Assembly (NCBI GenBank): GCA_025358555.1
Contig: JANYJD010000099.1
Location: 1-32,011, forward strand
Length of the DNA: 32,011 nt
Source of the DNA: Rhodoferax sp.
GTDB taxonomy: Bacteria; Pseudomonadota; Gammaproteobacteria; Burkholderiales; Burkholderiaceae_C
Direction: 5' to 3'
Shown here: piece after piece, positions 8,295-17,353 of the stretch
Numbering within the stretch: position 1 is the first letter of the stretch
Layout of the letters: every line of letters begins with the position of its first letter
Translations under genes and position numbers: made by a program
The notes under the pieces: model-generated
Seen by the model: only the letters and a program-made list of their open reading frames with translations
What the model was told of the DNA's origin: nothing
Database searches by the model: none

Positions 8295-9590
8295 ATGGCC
8301 GCGCGCAAAATCGCTGTGATCGGGGCGGGCGCCGCAGGTCTTTGCGCCGCCAAGCACTTGCTTTCCAAGGGCATTGAGGTTGTCATTTATGAGCTGGGGA
8401 CGCGCGTTGGCGGGCTGTGGGTTTATGAGAACGACAACGGCCTGAGCGGCGCGTACCAGTCGCTGCACGTCAATTCAGAAAACAAGGTCACGGCCTACAA
8501 GGATTTTCCTTTTCCTGATGACGCACCCATCTACCCTGACCACACGCAGATGGCGCAGTACCTGGTGGACTATGCCGACAAGTTCAATCTGAAGCCGCAC
8601 ATCCGCTTTAATGCCAAGGTCACCCAGGTTCAGCAAGTGGCAGGCGGGCGCTGGGTGGTGCAACTTGCAGACGCCAGCTACCAGCACTTTGACGCGGTGG
8701 TGGTGGCCTCCGGGCACCAGGGCGTGCCGAGCCATCCGCCGTTTGCCAAGGACTTCTCGGGCGAGTACCTGCACTCACACGCCTACCGCGTGCCCGAGCC
8801 TTTCAAGGGCAAGCACGTGCTGGTGGTGGGGGCTGGCAACAGCGCGTGTGACATTGCGTCCGACATCTGCACGGTGACGGCATCTGCCACCATGGCGGCG
8901 CGCTCGCCGGTCTTGCTCATGCCCCGGATGTTTTTGGGGGTGCCGACCTCGCGTGTGCTGGGCAAACTGGAGAAGCCGTGGATGCCGTGGCCGATCCGCC
9001 GGCGCATGCGCGAAATGATCGCCCGCATGGCGCACGGCCGCATGGAGCAATGGGGTTTTGTGACACCGAAGACGCGCACGCACCCGGCCGGCCACCACCT
9101 GCTGATTGGCCATTTCACCTGGAACCGCATTGCTGCCAAACCTGGCATCGAAAATATCACCGGCGACACGGTGCATTTTGTGGGTGGGTCAAGCAAACGC
9201 TTCGACACGCTGATTGCGGCGACTGGCTATGAAGTGCATCTGCCGTTCTTGAGCGAAGCCCTGTCGCCGATGCGGGGCCGCTGGCTGGAGCTGTTCCACC
9301 AGGTCGTCAAGCCCGAGGTTCCGGGGCTGTATTTTTTAGGCTTTTTCAACGTCAGTGGCGGCGGCAACATCCGCATGATGGACGACCAGGCAGAGTGGGT
9401 TGCTGCGCTGGAAACCGGCCAGGCGGGGCTGCCCAGCCCAGAGGCGATGAAACGCACCATCCTGAAGGAACGCGACACCGTCACCCGGCTGTACCCCGAC
9501 AGCCCGCGCTATGCGCTGGAGTTGGACCCGCGCGTGTACCGGGCGGCGCTGGCTGGTGCAATGCGCCGGGCAGCAATCGCGGCCGCCTGA
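8295..9590 (+). CDS. FMO-like flavin monooxygenase
   Basis: This 431-residue flavoprotein has an FAD-binding GAGAAG at 10-15, the FMO-type fingerprint FxGxxxHxxxY at 154-164 (FSGEYLHSHAY), and a second nucleotide-binding GAGNSA at about 177-182. This separates it from the preceding BVMO, which has the WP ending. FMO-type enzymes oxygenate N or S atoms, and some bacterial members carry out Baeyer-Villiger oxidations. A late ATGYE stretch is also typical. There is no N-terminal signal. The gene starts one base after the SDR and ends one base before the transporter permease, firmly inside the operon. Whether it works in sequence with the first monooxygenase or on a different intermediate cannot be told. 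Confidence 0.9.
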   Translation: MAARKIAVIGAGAAGLCAAKHLLSKGIEVVIYELGTRVGGLWVYENDNGLSGAYQSLHVNSENKVTAYKDFPFPDDAPIYPDHTQMAQYLVDYADKFNLKPHIRFNAKVTQVQQVAGGRWVVQLADASYQHFDAVVVASGHQGVPSHPPFAKDFSGEYLHSHAYRVPEPFKGKHVLVVGAGNSACDIASDICTVTASATMAARSPVLLMPRMFLGVPTSRVLGKLEKPWMPWPIRRRMREMIARMAHGRMEQWGFVTPKTRTHPAGHHLLIGHFTWNRIAAKPGIENITGDTVHFVGGSSKRFDTLIAATGYEVHLPFLSEALSPMRGRWLELFHQVVKPEVPGLYFLGFFNVSGGGNIRMMDDQAEWVAALETGQAGLPSPEAMKRTILKERDTVTRLYPDSPRYALELDPRVYRAALAGAMRRAAIAAA

Positions 9591-9591
9591 C

Positions 9592-10548
9592 ATGGACGCA
9601 GTCATCGTCGAAAACCTCTTGCAGCGCCTTGTGACTGGCGTTCTGGTGGGCAGCATGTATGGACTGCTTTGCGCCGGGCTCGGGATGATTTTTGGCGTCA
9701 TTCGCGTGATCAACTTCGCCCAGGGCGAGTTCATGATGCTCGGCATGTACGCAACCATGATTGTGGGCACAGCCATCGCCGCGGCCTTTGCGATTGGGCC
9801 GGCTGCTGGCGCGTACATCGCCATTGTGGTGGCGGCCGGGGTGCTGGCCGGGTTGGGCTGGGCTTTGCAGCGCTTTGTGATATCCCATGTCAGCGGCACG
9901 CGGGTCGCTGGCAGTGAAAACGAAGGCCATTTCGCGCAGCTCATCCTGACGTTGGGCTTGAGCCTGGTGATCTCCAACATGGCGTTGATTGTGTTTGGCT
10001 CCTCGGCCCGCACGGTGCAATCAACGCTGGCATCGTCCTCATGGACCATCGGGCCGTTCACCAAAGACGCCATCACCATCTTTGTCAACCAGGCGCGGGC
10101 GATTGGCTGCGTGGGGGCCATTCTGGCAAGCATCGGGCTGTACCTGTTTGTCCAGAAAACCCGCGCCGGCACCTCAATGCGGGCCGCTGCCGACAACCCG
10201 ACCGCTGCCACCATTGTTGGACTTGACGTGGGCCGGGCCTATGCCCGCGCCTTCGCCATTGGCACAGGTGCCACGGCGTTTGCTGGCGGGTTGATTGCGA
10301 TGTATTACCCGTTTCATCCGTACATCGGTTTCGAGTTTGTGATCATCATGTACGCCGGCGTGGTGCTTGGTGGCATGGGCAGCATGCTGGGCGCTTTTTG
10401 GGGCGGCTTTGCGATGGGGCTGGTGCAGCAGATGTCCACCTACTTTCTGCCGTTCCAGCTGCAAAACGCGACCATTTTCCTGTTGTTCCTGACCATTGTG
10501 CTGCTGCGCCCCCAAGGCCTGTTCGGGCGCAGTGTGGAGCGCGCCTGA
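9592..10548 (+). CDS. livH: HAAT-family ABC transporter permease (LivH type)
   Basis: This 318-residue integral membrane protein has about eight hydrophobic segments and the conserved LivH stretches GLGMIFGVIRVINFAQGEF near the N-terminus and GVVLGGMGSMLGAFWGG near the C-terminus. It forms one half of the inner-membrane channel of a branched-chain-amino-acid-type importer. The ATG at 9592 is chosen because it follows the previous stop by one base; a longer reading would overlap the monooxygenase gene. Its stop codon overlaps the start of the next permease (TGATG). HAAT importers take up amino acids, amides, urea or aromatic and aliphatic acids. Position among catabolic genes suggests the pathway substrate, not leucine, but that is inference. 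Confidence 0.93.
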   Translation: MDAVIVENLLQRLVTGVLVGSMYGLLCAGLGMIFGVIRVINFAQGEFMMLGMYATMIVGTAIAAAFAIGPAAGAYIAIVVAAGVLAGLGWALQRFVISHVSGTRVAGSENEGHFAQLILTLGLSLVISNMALIVFGSSARTVQSTLASSSWTIGPFTKDAITIFVNQARAIGCVGAILASIGLYLFVQKTRAGTSMRAAADNPTAATIVGLDVGRAYARAFAIGTGATAFAGGLIAMYYPFHPYIGFEFVIIMYAGVVLGGMGSMLGAFWGGFAMGLVQQMSTYFLPFQLQNATIFLLFLTIVLLRPQGLFGRSVERA

Positions 10549-12383
10549 TGCTGACCAGCGCTTTCAAAGGCCCGGCGTTGCCGATGATTTTTGGGGTCGC
10601 GCTGGTGATGGGGCTGGGCGGATTTTTCATCCGCGACCCCTACTACCAGTTGATCCTTAGCACCATACCGATCTGGGCCATGGTGGCGCTGAGCTGGAAC
10701 CTGTTCAGCGGCTACAGCGGCCTGATCTCTTTTGGCCATTCGACATTTTTTGGCCTGGGCGCATTCGCCGTAGCCTTGCTGGCCATCAAGCTCGGCATTT
10801 CGCCGTGGCTGGGGCTGGTGGTGGCCACGTTTGTGGGAGGCATGGCCAGCATCATCATCGGCTCGATCACGTTTCGGCTGCGCGGCCACTACTTTGCGCT
10901 GGCGATGCTGGCCTATCCCTCGCTGTTCATCTTTGTGTTTGACTGGATGGGCTGGCAGGAGCTCACTTTCCCCATCCGCCGGGACGATCCGGTGGGCTTC
11001 ATGCAGTTTGCCGACGCCAGAATCAACACGCTGATTGGCGTGACCTTGATGACCGTCTTCATGCTGGTCACTCTGGTGGTGGAGCGCTCGCGCTTTGGGC
11101 TGGCGATGCTGTCGATCAAGCAAAACGAGCTGGCGGCCGAAGCGGCGGGGATCAATACGTTTCGGATCAAGATGACAGCGTTTGTCGTCAGCGGTTCGCT
11201 GGGCGCACTCGTCGGCGGCCTGCACGCGGTGGTGCTGCAGGTGGTCACGCCACATGGCGTCTTCGGCACCGTGGTGTCGGCGCAGGCCCTGATCCTCACC
11301 CTGTTCGGCGGTGTGGGCACCTTGTGGGGCCCGGTGATCGGCGCGTTGGTCCTGATTCCGTTGACCGAGAGCCTGCGCGCCCAGCTTGGGCATATTCTTC
11401 CCGGCATCCAGGGTGTCATTTATGGCCTAACCATCATGCTGGTGATATTGCTGGCACCCGAAGGCGTGTTCTGGAAAGTGCGGGACATCTGGGCCAGGCG
11501 GCATCCGCGCCATGGAGATGCGGTTCCCGTGCAAGCGGTTGCGCCATTGCCAGCGCCATCGCTTCTGTCAAGCCCGGCTGGCCCGGGTCCGCCTGTTCCT
11601 GTTTCCCCGGTCAACGCGACAACGCCAGACGCACGCAAGCGCGGTGACTTCATCCTCAAAGTGGTGGGCCTCTCAAAGTCATTTGGCGGCCTCAAGGCGG
11701 TGCAGGACGTAAGCTTCGACGTCTACCGTGGCGAAATCGTCGGCATCATCGGGCCCAACGGCGCGGGCAAGACTACGCTGTTCAATGTGCTGAACGGATT
11801 TCAGGCGGCCACCGCTGGGTCAACCGAGATGGCGGGCCGGCCCACCACGGGTTTGCGCCCGAATGCGCTGTGCCGCCTTGGCATGGGCCGCACGTTCCAG
11901 GTGGCGCGGCCGTTCCAGCGCATGAGCGTTCTGAACAATGTGGTGGTGGGCGCGCTGGCACCGAGCAAAGACGGTGCCGACGCCATTGCCCTGGCGCACC
12001 AGGCGCTGGCGGTCGTGGGCCTGGATGCCAAGGCCGATGCGCTGGTCAGCGGTTTGACCAACCTGGAACTGCGGCTGATGGAACTGGCGCGCGCGCTGGC
12101 GTCAAAACCGCAGCTGCTGCTGCTGGATGAAACACTGGCTGGTTTGGGCGCGGGCGAGGTTGAAGACATCCTGCGCGTGATCCAGCGCCTGCCCGCCAAC
12201 GGCGTCACCGTGCTGATCATTGAGCACACCATGCACGCCATGATGCGTCTGGCCGACCGGTTTATTGTGCTCGACCACGGCCAGGTCATCGCGCAAGGCC
12301 CGCCGTCAACGGTAATGGCCGACCCCGCTGTTATCGAAGCCTATCTTGGCAAGAAGTGGAGGGACCTGCATGCTGCAGCTTGA
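10548..12383 (+). CDS. Fused HAAT ABC permease-ATPase (LivM-LivG)
   Basis: This 611-residue fusion has an N-terminal LivM-type permease with multiple membrane segments (about 1-320; note WNLFSGYSGLISFGHSTFFGLGAF). A Pro/Ala-rich linker at about 330-362 leads to a LivG-type ATPase to the end. The ATPase has Walker A GPNGAGKTT at 402-410 and Walker B LLLLDE with D527-E528. The usual LSGGQ signature is replaced by SGLTNLELRLMELARAL, a degenerate form seen in LivG-like subunits. The GTFxxxRxFxxMSVLNNVxxG region is typical of LivG. The start ATG overlaps the previous stop. The gene is co-translated with LivH and LivF-type genes, and the fusion fixes 1:1 stoichiometry of the two parts. Confidence 0.93.
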   Translation: MLTSAFKGPALPMIFGVALVMGLGGFFIRDPYYQLILSTIPIWAMVALSWNLFSGYSGLISFGHSTFFGLGAFAVALLAIKLGISPWLGLVVATFVGGMASIIIGSITFRLRGHYFALAMLAYPSLFIFVFDWMGWQELTFPIRRDDPVGFMQFADARINTLIGVTLMTVFMLVTLVVERSRFGLAMLSIKQNELAAEAAGINTFRIKMTAFVVSGSLGALVGGLHAVVLQVVTPHGVFGTVVSAQALILTLFGGVGTLWGPVIGALVLIPLTESLRAQLGHILPGIQGVIYGLTIMLVILLAPEGVFWKVRDIWARRHPRHGDAVPVQAVAPLPAPSLLSSPAGPGPPVPVSPVNATTPDARKRGDFILKVVGLSKSFGGLKAVQDVSFDVYRGEIVGIIGPNGAGKTTLFNVLNGFQAATAGSTEMAGRPTTGLRPNALCRLGMGRTFQVARPFQRMSVLNNVVVGALAPSKDGADAIALAHQALAVVGLDAKADALVSGLTNLELRLMELARALASKPQLLLLDETLAGLGAGEVEDILRVIQRLPANGVTVLIIEHTMHAMMRLADRFIVLDHGQVIAQGPPSTVMADPAVIEAYLGKKWRDLHAAA

Positions 12384-13080
12384 GGGCGTCAGTGCCTGCT
12401 ACGGCGCCATAAGAGCTCTGAGCGGCGTGTCCATCAAGGTGGAGGCGGGGCAGTTTGTCGCCATCGTGGGCCCCAACGGCGCCGGCAAGACCACGCTTTT
12501 CAAAACCATTTCGGGGCAGGTGGCGCCTGATGCAGGCAGCATTTTTTTTGATGGGCACGATCTGCTCAAGCTGCCCGCGAAAGACCGCGCCCACCTGGGC
12601 ATTGCGCATGTGCCCGAGGGCCGCCAGGTGTTCAGCAATTTAAGCGTCATTGAGAACCTGCAAATGGGCGCGTCAACGGCCAAAGGGCGCGCCGAATGGA
12701 GCCGCAATCTTGAACGCTGCTATGCCATGTTTCCCGTGCTGGCGGAGCGGCGTGGCCAGCTTGCCGGAACGCTGTCGGGTGGCGAGCAGCAAATGCTGGC
12801 GATTGCGCGCGGCCTGGCATCGTCGCCCCGGCTTCTGCTGCTCGACGAGCCGTCGATGGGTCTGGCGCCGATCATTGTTGACCTGATCTTTGAGCGCATC
12901 CAGCAACTGCACCGGGACAATCAGCTAACGATCTTGTTGGTCGAGCAACGCGTCGTCGAAGCGCTGGAGCCTTGCGATTGGGCCTATGTGCTGGATGTCG
13001 GGCGCTGCGTCGCCTCTGGCCCGCCCGATCAGATCATGACCGATGCACGCATCCGCCAAGCCTATCTCGGCATGCAATGA
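12370..13080 (+). CDS. livF: HAAT ABC transporter ATP-binding protein (LivF type)
   Basis: This 236-residue cytoplasmic ATPase has Walker A at 34-42 (GPNGAGKTT), a canonical signature LSGGEQQ starting at L135, and Walker B with D159-E160 (LLLLDEPSMGLAP). Together with HVPEGRQVFSNLSVIENL it is clearly LivF-like. The ATG at 12370 follows GGAGGG closely and overlaps the end of the fused permease-ATPase gene by 14 bases; a TTG 24 bases upstream is less likely. It would pair with the LivG-type domain of the preceding fusion as the second nucleotide-binding unit. A 52-base gap separates it from the gene for the matching binding protein. Confidence 0.94.
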   Translation: MLQLEGVSACYGAIRALSGVSIKVEAGQFVAIVGPNGAGKTTLFKTISGQVAPDAGSIFFDGHDLLKLPAKDRAHLGIAHVPEGRQVFSNLSVIENLQMGASTAKGRAEWSRNLERCYAMFPVLAERRGQLAGTLSGGEQQMLAIARGLASSPRLLLLDEPSMGLAPIIVDLIFERIQQLHRDNQLTILLVEQRVVEALEPCDWAYVLDVGRCVASGPPDQIMTDARIRQAYLGMQ

Positions 13081-13132
13081 CTCGCCCCCAAACCCTAACC
13101 CTGTCCTAACCCCACCCTTAAGGAGAAGCACC

Positions 13133-14371
13133 ATGAGCAACACGAGATTTACGCGCCGCACCGCCCTGAGCCTGACGATGGCGGCTGCGTCCGGCACCTT
13201 GATTGGCAACGCCGGTGCCCAGGCCAGTCGCACGGTCAAGATCGGCACGGTTGTCCCGTTGTCCGGACCCTTTGCCGCGATTGGGCAGAACATCAAGGCC
13301 GGTGCCGAAATGGCGATTGAAGACATCAATGCATCAGGCGGCATCAAGTCGCTGGGTGGAGCCAAACTGGAGTTGGTGGCGGCGGACGCCGAAGACTCGG
13401 TCGAGAAGGCAAAGAACGCGGCGCAGCGGCTGCTGGCGCAAGAGCCTAACCTGGTTGGAGGCCTGGGCGATGCGCTCAGCGGCATGACACTGGTTGTGAC
13501 GGAAATGACGGAACGCGCCGAGCTGCCGTGGCTAACGCAGACCTTCGCGGACGTGCTGACAGAGCGTGGTTTCAAATACCTGTTTGAGGTTGTCCCCGTC
13601 GCCAGCATGCAGGGGCAGCTCACGTTGCCCACGGTCATGGAACTGGCCAAGCTGGCCGGCGGCGTATTGCCCAAGACTGCTGCCGTGGTGGCCGACACCA
13701 ACCAGGCGATCCAGGGCATGGTCAAGACCTGGCGCGAAGGCGGGTTTGAGAAAGCCGGGCTGACGCTGCTGTCCGAAAAATCGTACACGCCCCCGATTTC
13801 AGACGCGACCGAACTGATCGCCAATTTGCGCCGCAACAAGCCTGACGTGCTGTTCCTGATGCCCGCAGCGCTGCCCGACCTGAAATTGATGCTCGACAAG
13901 CTCAGCGAGCTGGGCCTGGGGCGCGATGTGCTGCCCACCTTTGCGGTGGCGGGCCCCAGTGCGACACCGGAATTGCTCAACGTCGCCGGTGCCAAGAATT
14001 TGGAGAATTTCTTCAGCATCAATTCGAACTGGCCAGGCAAACGGCACCAGGATCTGGTGGCACGGTTCAAGGCCCGCACAGGTCGCCCGTGGATGACGTC
14101 TCAAGGAATCGACGGCTATGGCCAGATCATGATATACCGCGAGGCGTTGGAGAAGGCGGGCGTAGCTGACCGCAGGAAGGTCGCCGAAGTCATCCGCAAG
14201 ATGGACTCGACCGTTGGGGCGTCTGAGTACTTCAGCGGACCGCTGAAATGGGATGAACGCGGACGGCGGATCGGCGCAAATCTGGTCATTGCCCAATGGC
14301 AGAACGGCCAGCCGGTTCCGGTCTACCCGCCCGCTAACGCCACGGCCAAGCCGGTGTGGGTGGGAAAATAA
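13133..14371 (+). CDS. HAAT ABC transporter substrate-binding protein
   Basis: This 412-residue periplasmic binding protein is of the Peripla_BP_6 (LivJ/LivK-like) family. The N-terminus has TRRTALSL followed by a hydrophobic stretch and an AQA cleavage site near residue 30, which looks like a Tat-type signal. Mature sequence begins with VKIGTVVPLSGPFAAIGQNIKAG, typical of the family, and FFSINSNWPGKRHQ lies in the second lobe. It should deliver the ligand to the LivH/LivMG/LivF importer just upstream. The ATG at 13133 follows AAGGAGAA at good spacing. The 52 bases before it contain CCCTAA-like repeats and no other gene. The ligand cannot be predicted from sequence. Confidence 0.92.
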   Translation: MSNTRFTRRTALSLTMAAASGTLIGNAGAQASRTVKIGTVVPLSGPFAAIGQNIKAGAEMAIEDINASGGIKSLGGAKLELVAADAEDSVEKAKNAAQRLLAQEPNLVGGLGDALSGMTLVVTEMTERAELPWLTQTFADVLTERGFKYLFEVVPVASMQGQLTLPTVMELAKLAGGVLPKTAAVVADTNQAIQGMVKTWREGGFEKAGLTLLSEKSYTPPISDATELIANLRRNKPDVLFLMPAALPDLKLMLDKLSELGLGRDVLPTFAVAGPSATPELLNVAGAKNLENFFSINSNWPGKRHQDLVARFKARTGRPWMTSQGIDGYGQIMIYREALEKAGVADRRKVAEVIRKMDSTVGASEYFSGPLKWDERGRRIGANLVIAQWQNGQPVPVYPPANATAKPVWVGK

Positions 14372-14393
14372 ACGCAACGGATGCTGCAATACC

Positions 14394-15152
14394 GTGGCTT
14401 CGCATCTCCGCAACAACGGCACAAACGGCTTTGAGGGCCGGCAGTTTGTCATCACTGGCGGCGCAGGCGGCATTGGGCAGGCCTGCGCGCATGACCTTCT
14501 GGAGCGTGGTGCGCACGTGCTTTTGGTGGATGTTGACGCCAGCCGCATGGAAGCAGCCAGGGCGGCATTGGGTGGCGGCGCGAGCCTTACGGTCCACGTC
14601 TCGCGGCTTGAATCTCCCGTGGAGGCTGCTGCCGCCCTGGACGCGGCGGGTCGTCCTGTTTTTGGGTTGATCCACATGGCCGGGCTGTTTGAGCCGGATC
14701 CTCTGGATCCGGGCGACCATTCGGCCTGGGATCGCGCCATGGCGTCGAACTTGACTAACGGCTACGACCTGGCCGTCGCCTACCAGACGCGCCGGGACAC
14801 CACGGCGGTCGGGCGCATCGTGCTGTGCAGTTCGGGCGCTTACCGCCGGGGGGTACCCGGCCGGGTCGCTTACTCGGTTGCCAAGGCGGGGATCGTCGGG
14901 TTGACGCGGGGCCTGTCGCGGCAATTCGCACCCCACACGCTGGTCAATGCCGTTGCACCCAATGCGATTAAAACCACGATGACCAGCGCGGTATTTCAGG
15001 AGCGCGGCAATGCCATTCTGGCGACCATTCCGCTCGGTCGGTTTGGCGAAGCAGAAGAAGTTGCCTCGGTGGTGACCTTCCTGTGCGGCCCTGGCGCGTC
15101 TTACGTCACCGGGCAAACGATCAACGTGGACGGCGGGGCATGGCATTCATGA
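14394..15152 (+). CDS. Short-chain dehydrogenase/reductase, second copy
   Basis: This 252-residue SDR has TGGAGGIG at 21-28, VDVD after the second strand (NAD preference likely), a Ser pair in VLCSSGAY and Y160-x3-K164 (YSVAK). The usual NNAG is replaced by IHMAG, a tolerated variation. The end VDGGAWHS is typical. A GTG at 14394 is taken as start, because no in-frame ATG lies between the previous stop (14371) and the Rossmann motif. A weak purine-rich sequence precedes it. It lies between the binding-protein gene and the 2-oxo acid dehydrogenase genes, and may oxidise a hydroxy intermediate to the oxo compound that the complex cleaves. It is clearly different in sequence from the SDR at 7460. 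Confidence 0.88.
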   Translation: MASHLRNNGTNGFEGRQFVITGGAGGIGQACAHDLLERGAHVLLVDVDASRMEAARAALGGGASLTVHVSRLESPVEAAAALDAAGRPVFGLIHMAGLFEPDPLDPGDHSAWDRAMASNLTNGYDLAVAYQTRRDTTAVGRIVLCSSGAYRRGVPGRVAYSVAKAGIVGLTRGLSRQFAPHTLVNAVAPNAIKTTMTSAVFQERGNAILATIPLGRFGEAEEVASVVTFLCGPGASYVTGQTINVDGGAWHS

Positions 15153-15192
15153 CATCAGCGTGCGTGGAACGCGGCAACTGGGGAACCAAGCC

Positions 15193-16377
15193 ATGAGCTG
15201 GAAGATCGGCATGCCGAACCTGGGGCACACCATGGAAGAAGGTACCGTCTCGCAATGGCTCAAAGCCGTTGGCGATGCGGTAGCCAAGGGAGAAGTGATC
15301 GCTGTCGTGGAGTCCGACAAGGCGAGCTTCGACATTGAATCGCCCGCCGATGGAACGCTGCTGGCAATTCATGCACATGCGGGTGCCGTGGTGCCCGTTG
15401 GGGATGCCATGGGCTTGGTTGGGGCAGCCGCAGAGATGGACAAGGCCGCAGCTATCCAGGCGACGGCAGATCTGGTTGCACATTCCAGCCGCAGTGATGT
15501 GCCGCCCAACCCGCGAGAAGGTCATCCGGTGGCACCCGCAGCGCGGCAGATGCGCGGCAGGATAACACCGGCTGCGCGCGTGCTGGCTGAGGAACTCGGC
15601 ATCGATTGGCAGGAAGTCGAAGGTACGGGCGAGGACAACATGGTGACGCGCGATGACGTCCGGGCCCATGCGCGCGCCACGTCGTCAAGCGCCGCACCCA
15701 CACCATCGTGGGCTACGGCCATGTCGTCCGCAACACCGCTGTCACCCATGCGCCGCGCCATCGCCGCAGCGACGGAACGCGCCTGGCAAACCGTTCCTCA
15801 TGTAGCACTGCAATCCCATGCGGATGTGAGCGATCTTTTGGCAGCGAGCGGAAGAAGTCTGACTGCTGCCATCACCCGGGCCTGTGCGCTGGCGCTTTGC
15901 GAGCATCCTGCTTTCAACGGATGGCTGGCTGACAACGCTTTTACGCACGCCCAACATGCCGACATTGCGCTGGCAGTCTCAACCCCCGCCGGTCTGGTCA
16001 CGGCAGTTGTTACCAACGCGGACGGGAGATCAATGGCCGAAATAGGCATTGAGATTGCCAAACTTGCCGCGCAGGCACGCACAGGCACCCTTGACGGGGC
16101 GAAGATGACCGGTGCCTCGTTCACCGTCAGTTCGCTTGGGCGCTGGGGTGTGGATGCCTTTTCACCCATCATTGCCGCGCCCCAGGTGGCGATTCTTGGG
16201 GCGGGCCGCATCAATCGTGTGGCACGCGAAGGGCCGGGCGGTACCGTGCGCTTTGCGAGTGAAATTTGCCTGACGCTGGTGTTTGACCACCGGTCGAATG
16301 ATGGTGTCGCGGCGGCAGAGTTTCTGGCCTCGATTGTGGGCTATCTTGAACAACCCAAGCGTTTGGAAATTATCTAA
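15193..16377 (+). CDS. 2-oxo acid dehydrogenase E2 (lipoyl acyltransferase)
   Basis: This 394-residue acyltransferase core of a 2-oxo acid or acetoin dehydrogenase-type complex has three parts. There is an N-terminal lipoyl domain with the lipoylated Lys at K43 (ESDKAS), an E3/E1-binding domain at about 124-160 (ITPAARVLAEELGID), and a C-terminal catalytic domain with H366-x3-D370-G (HRSNDG), the active-site signature. It transfers the acyl group from lipoate to CoA. The ATG at 15193 follows GGGGAA. A GTG at 15160 would add eleven residues before the lipoyl fold and is less likely. The gene overlaps the E1alpha gene by one base (TAATG). No E3 (dihydrolipoyl dehydrogenase) gene is in the window, so an E3 encoded elsewhere must be used. 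Confidence 0.93.
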   Translation: MSWKIGMPNLGHTMEEGTVSQWLKAVGDAVAKGEVIAVVESDKASFDIESPADGTLLAIHAHAGAVVPVGDAMGLVGAAAEMDKAAAIQATADLVAHSSRSDVPPNPREGHPVAPAARQMRGRITPAARVLAEELGIDWQEVEGTGEDNMVTRDDVRAHARATSSSAAPTPSWATAMSSATPLSPMRRAIAAATERAWQTVPHVALQSHADVSDLLAASGRSLTAAITRACALALCEHPAFNGWLADNAFTHAQHADIALAVSTPAGLVTAVVTNADGRSMAEIGIEIAKLAAQARTGTLDGAKMTGASFTVSSLGRWGVDAFSPIIAAPQVAILGAGRINRVAREGPGGTVRFASEICLTLVFDHRSNDGVAAAEFLASIVGYLEQPKRLEII

Positions 16378-17342
16378 TGACTGACATTGACTTGCCGCCA
16401 GAACTGCTGGTGTCCTTCTGGCGCGACATGCTGCGCATCCGCTTGTTCGAGCAGGCTGCGTTGTACCAGTCGTCGATTGGAAAAATCTACGGCGCACTGC
16501 ACAGCTATGAAGGTCAGGAGTCCTGCGCTGTGGGCATCTGTGCGGCTTTGAAAGACGGCGACTACGCCGCGTCAACCCATCGCGGCCACGGCCACAGCAT
16601 CGCCATGGGCGCGCGGCTGGACCGGATGATGGCTGAGCTGTTTGGCCGCGTGGATGGCTATTGCAAGGGCAAGGGCGGATCGTTGCACATCGCTGATCTG
16701 GGTGCCGGCATGCTGGGGGCCAACGGCATCGTCGGCGCAGGGTATGCGATTGCGGCTGGTGCCGCTCTCAACGGCAAGGTTGCCAAAAATGGCCGCGTCT
16801 CAGTTGTTTTTTTTGGTGACGGCGCCGTGACGCGCGGCACCTTTCATGAAGTGATGAACATGGCGTCGCTCTGGAAGTTGCCGCTGATCCTGGTCTGTGA
16901 AAACAACGAGTACGCGCAGTACATGCACTGGTCCGAAACCATGGTGTTTGACAACATTGCCGCGCTCGCGGGCAACTACCACATGCAGGGCGTGCGCTTG
17001 GACGGCAACGACATCCGCAGTGTTTATCGCACCGCAACCGAAGCCGTGGCGCGTGCGCGGGCGGGCGATGGGCCTACCCTGATTGAGTTGAAGACGCAGC
17101 GCTTTCATGGCCACTCATCGGGCGACCCGCAGGTTTACCGCAGCAAGGCGTCGGTGGAGGAGTTGCGCCGCAACCGCGACCCGATTGCGCTGCTGGAAGG
17201 CGAGCTGCTTGCCGCAGGCCTGCTCAATGAACGCGTTGCCTTGCTGGCCCAAATAGAGACCGAGGTGGGTGACGCCATCCGCTTCGCAGAATCAAGCCCC
17301 TACCCAGCCGATGACGAGCTGGGCACGGACGTTTACGCATAA
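16377..17342 (+). CDS. TPP-dependent dehydrogenase E1 component, alpha subunit
   Basis: This 321-residue alpha subunit of a heterotetrameric E1 has the thiamine diphosphate motif as G147-D-G149 with N176-N177 after 26 residues (FGDGAV...ENNEY). The stretches STHRGHGHSIAMGA, CKGKGGSLHIAD and FHGHSSGDPQVYR are those of pyruvate and acetoin dehydrogenase alpha subunits. It catalyses decarboxylation of a 2-oxo acid, or cleavage of an alpha-ketol such as acetoin, onto lipoyl-E2. The length and the GMLGANGIVGAGYAIAAGAAL stretch fit the acetoin-type group somewhat better than PDH, but substrate assignment by eye is unsafe. The start overlaps the E2 stop, and the beta subunit follows after 11 bases. 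Confidence 0.93.
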   Translation: MTDIDLPPELLVSFWRDMLRIRLFEQAALYQSSIGKIYGALHSYEGQESCAVGICAALKDGDYAASTHRGHGHSIAMGARLDRMMAELFGRVDGYCKGKGGSLHIADLGAGMLGANGIVGAGYAIAAGAALNGKVAKNGRVSVVFFGDGAVTRGTFHEVMNMASLWKLPLILVCENNEYAQYMHWSETMVFDNIAALAGNYHMQGVRLDGNDIRSVYRTATEAVARARAGDGPTLIELKTQRFHGHSSGDPQVYRSKASVEELRRNRDPIALLEGELLAAGLLNERVALLAQIETEVGDAIRFAESSPYPADDELGTDVYA

Positions 17343-17353
17343 CAGGGGCCAAC

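Noticed and set aside
9511-9591. Upstream extension of the LivH-type permease by 27 codons
   Set aside because: It would overlap the end of the monooxygenase gene and adds charged residues unlike any LivH N-terminus; ATG 9592 fits the family start.
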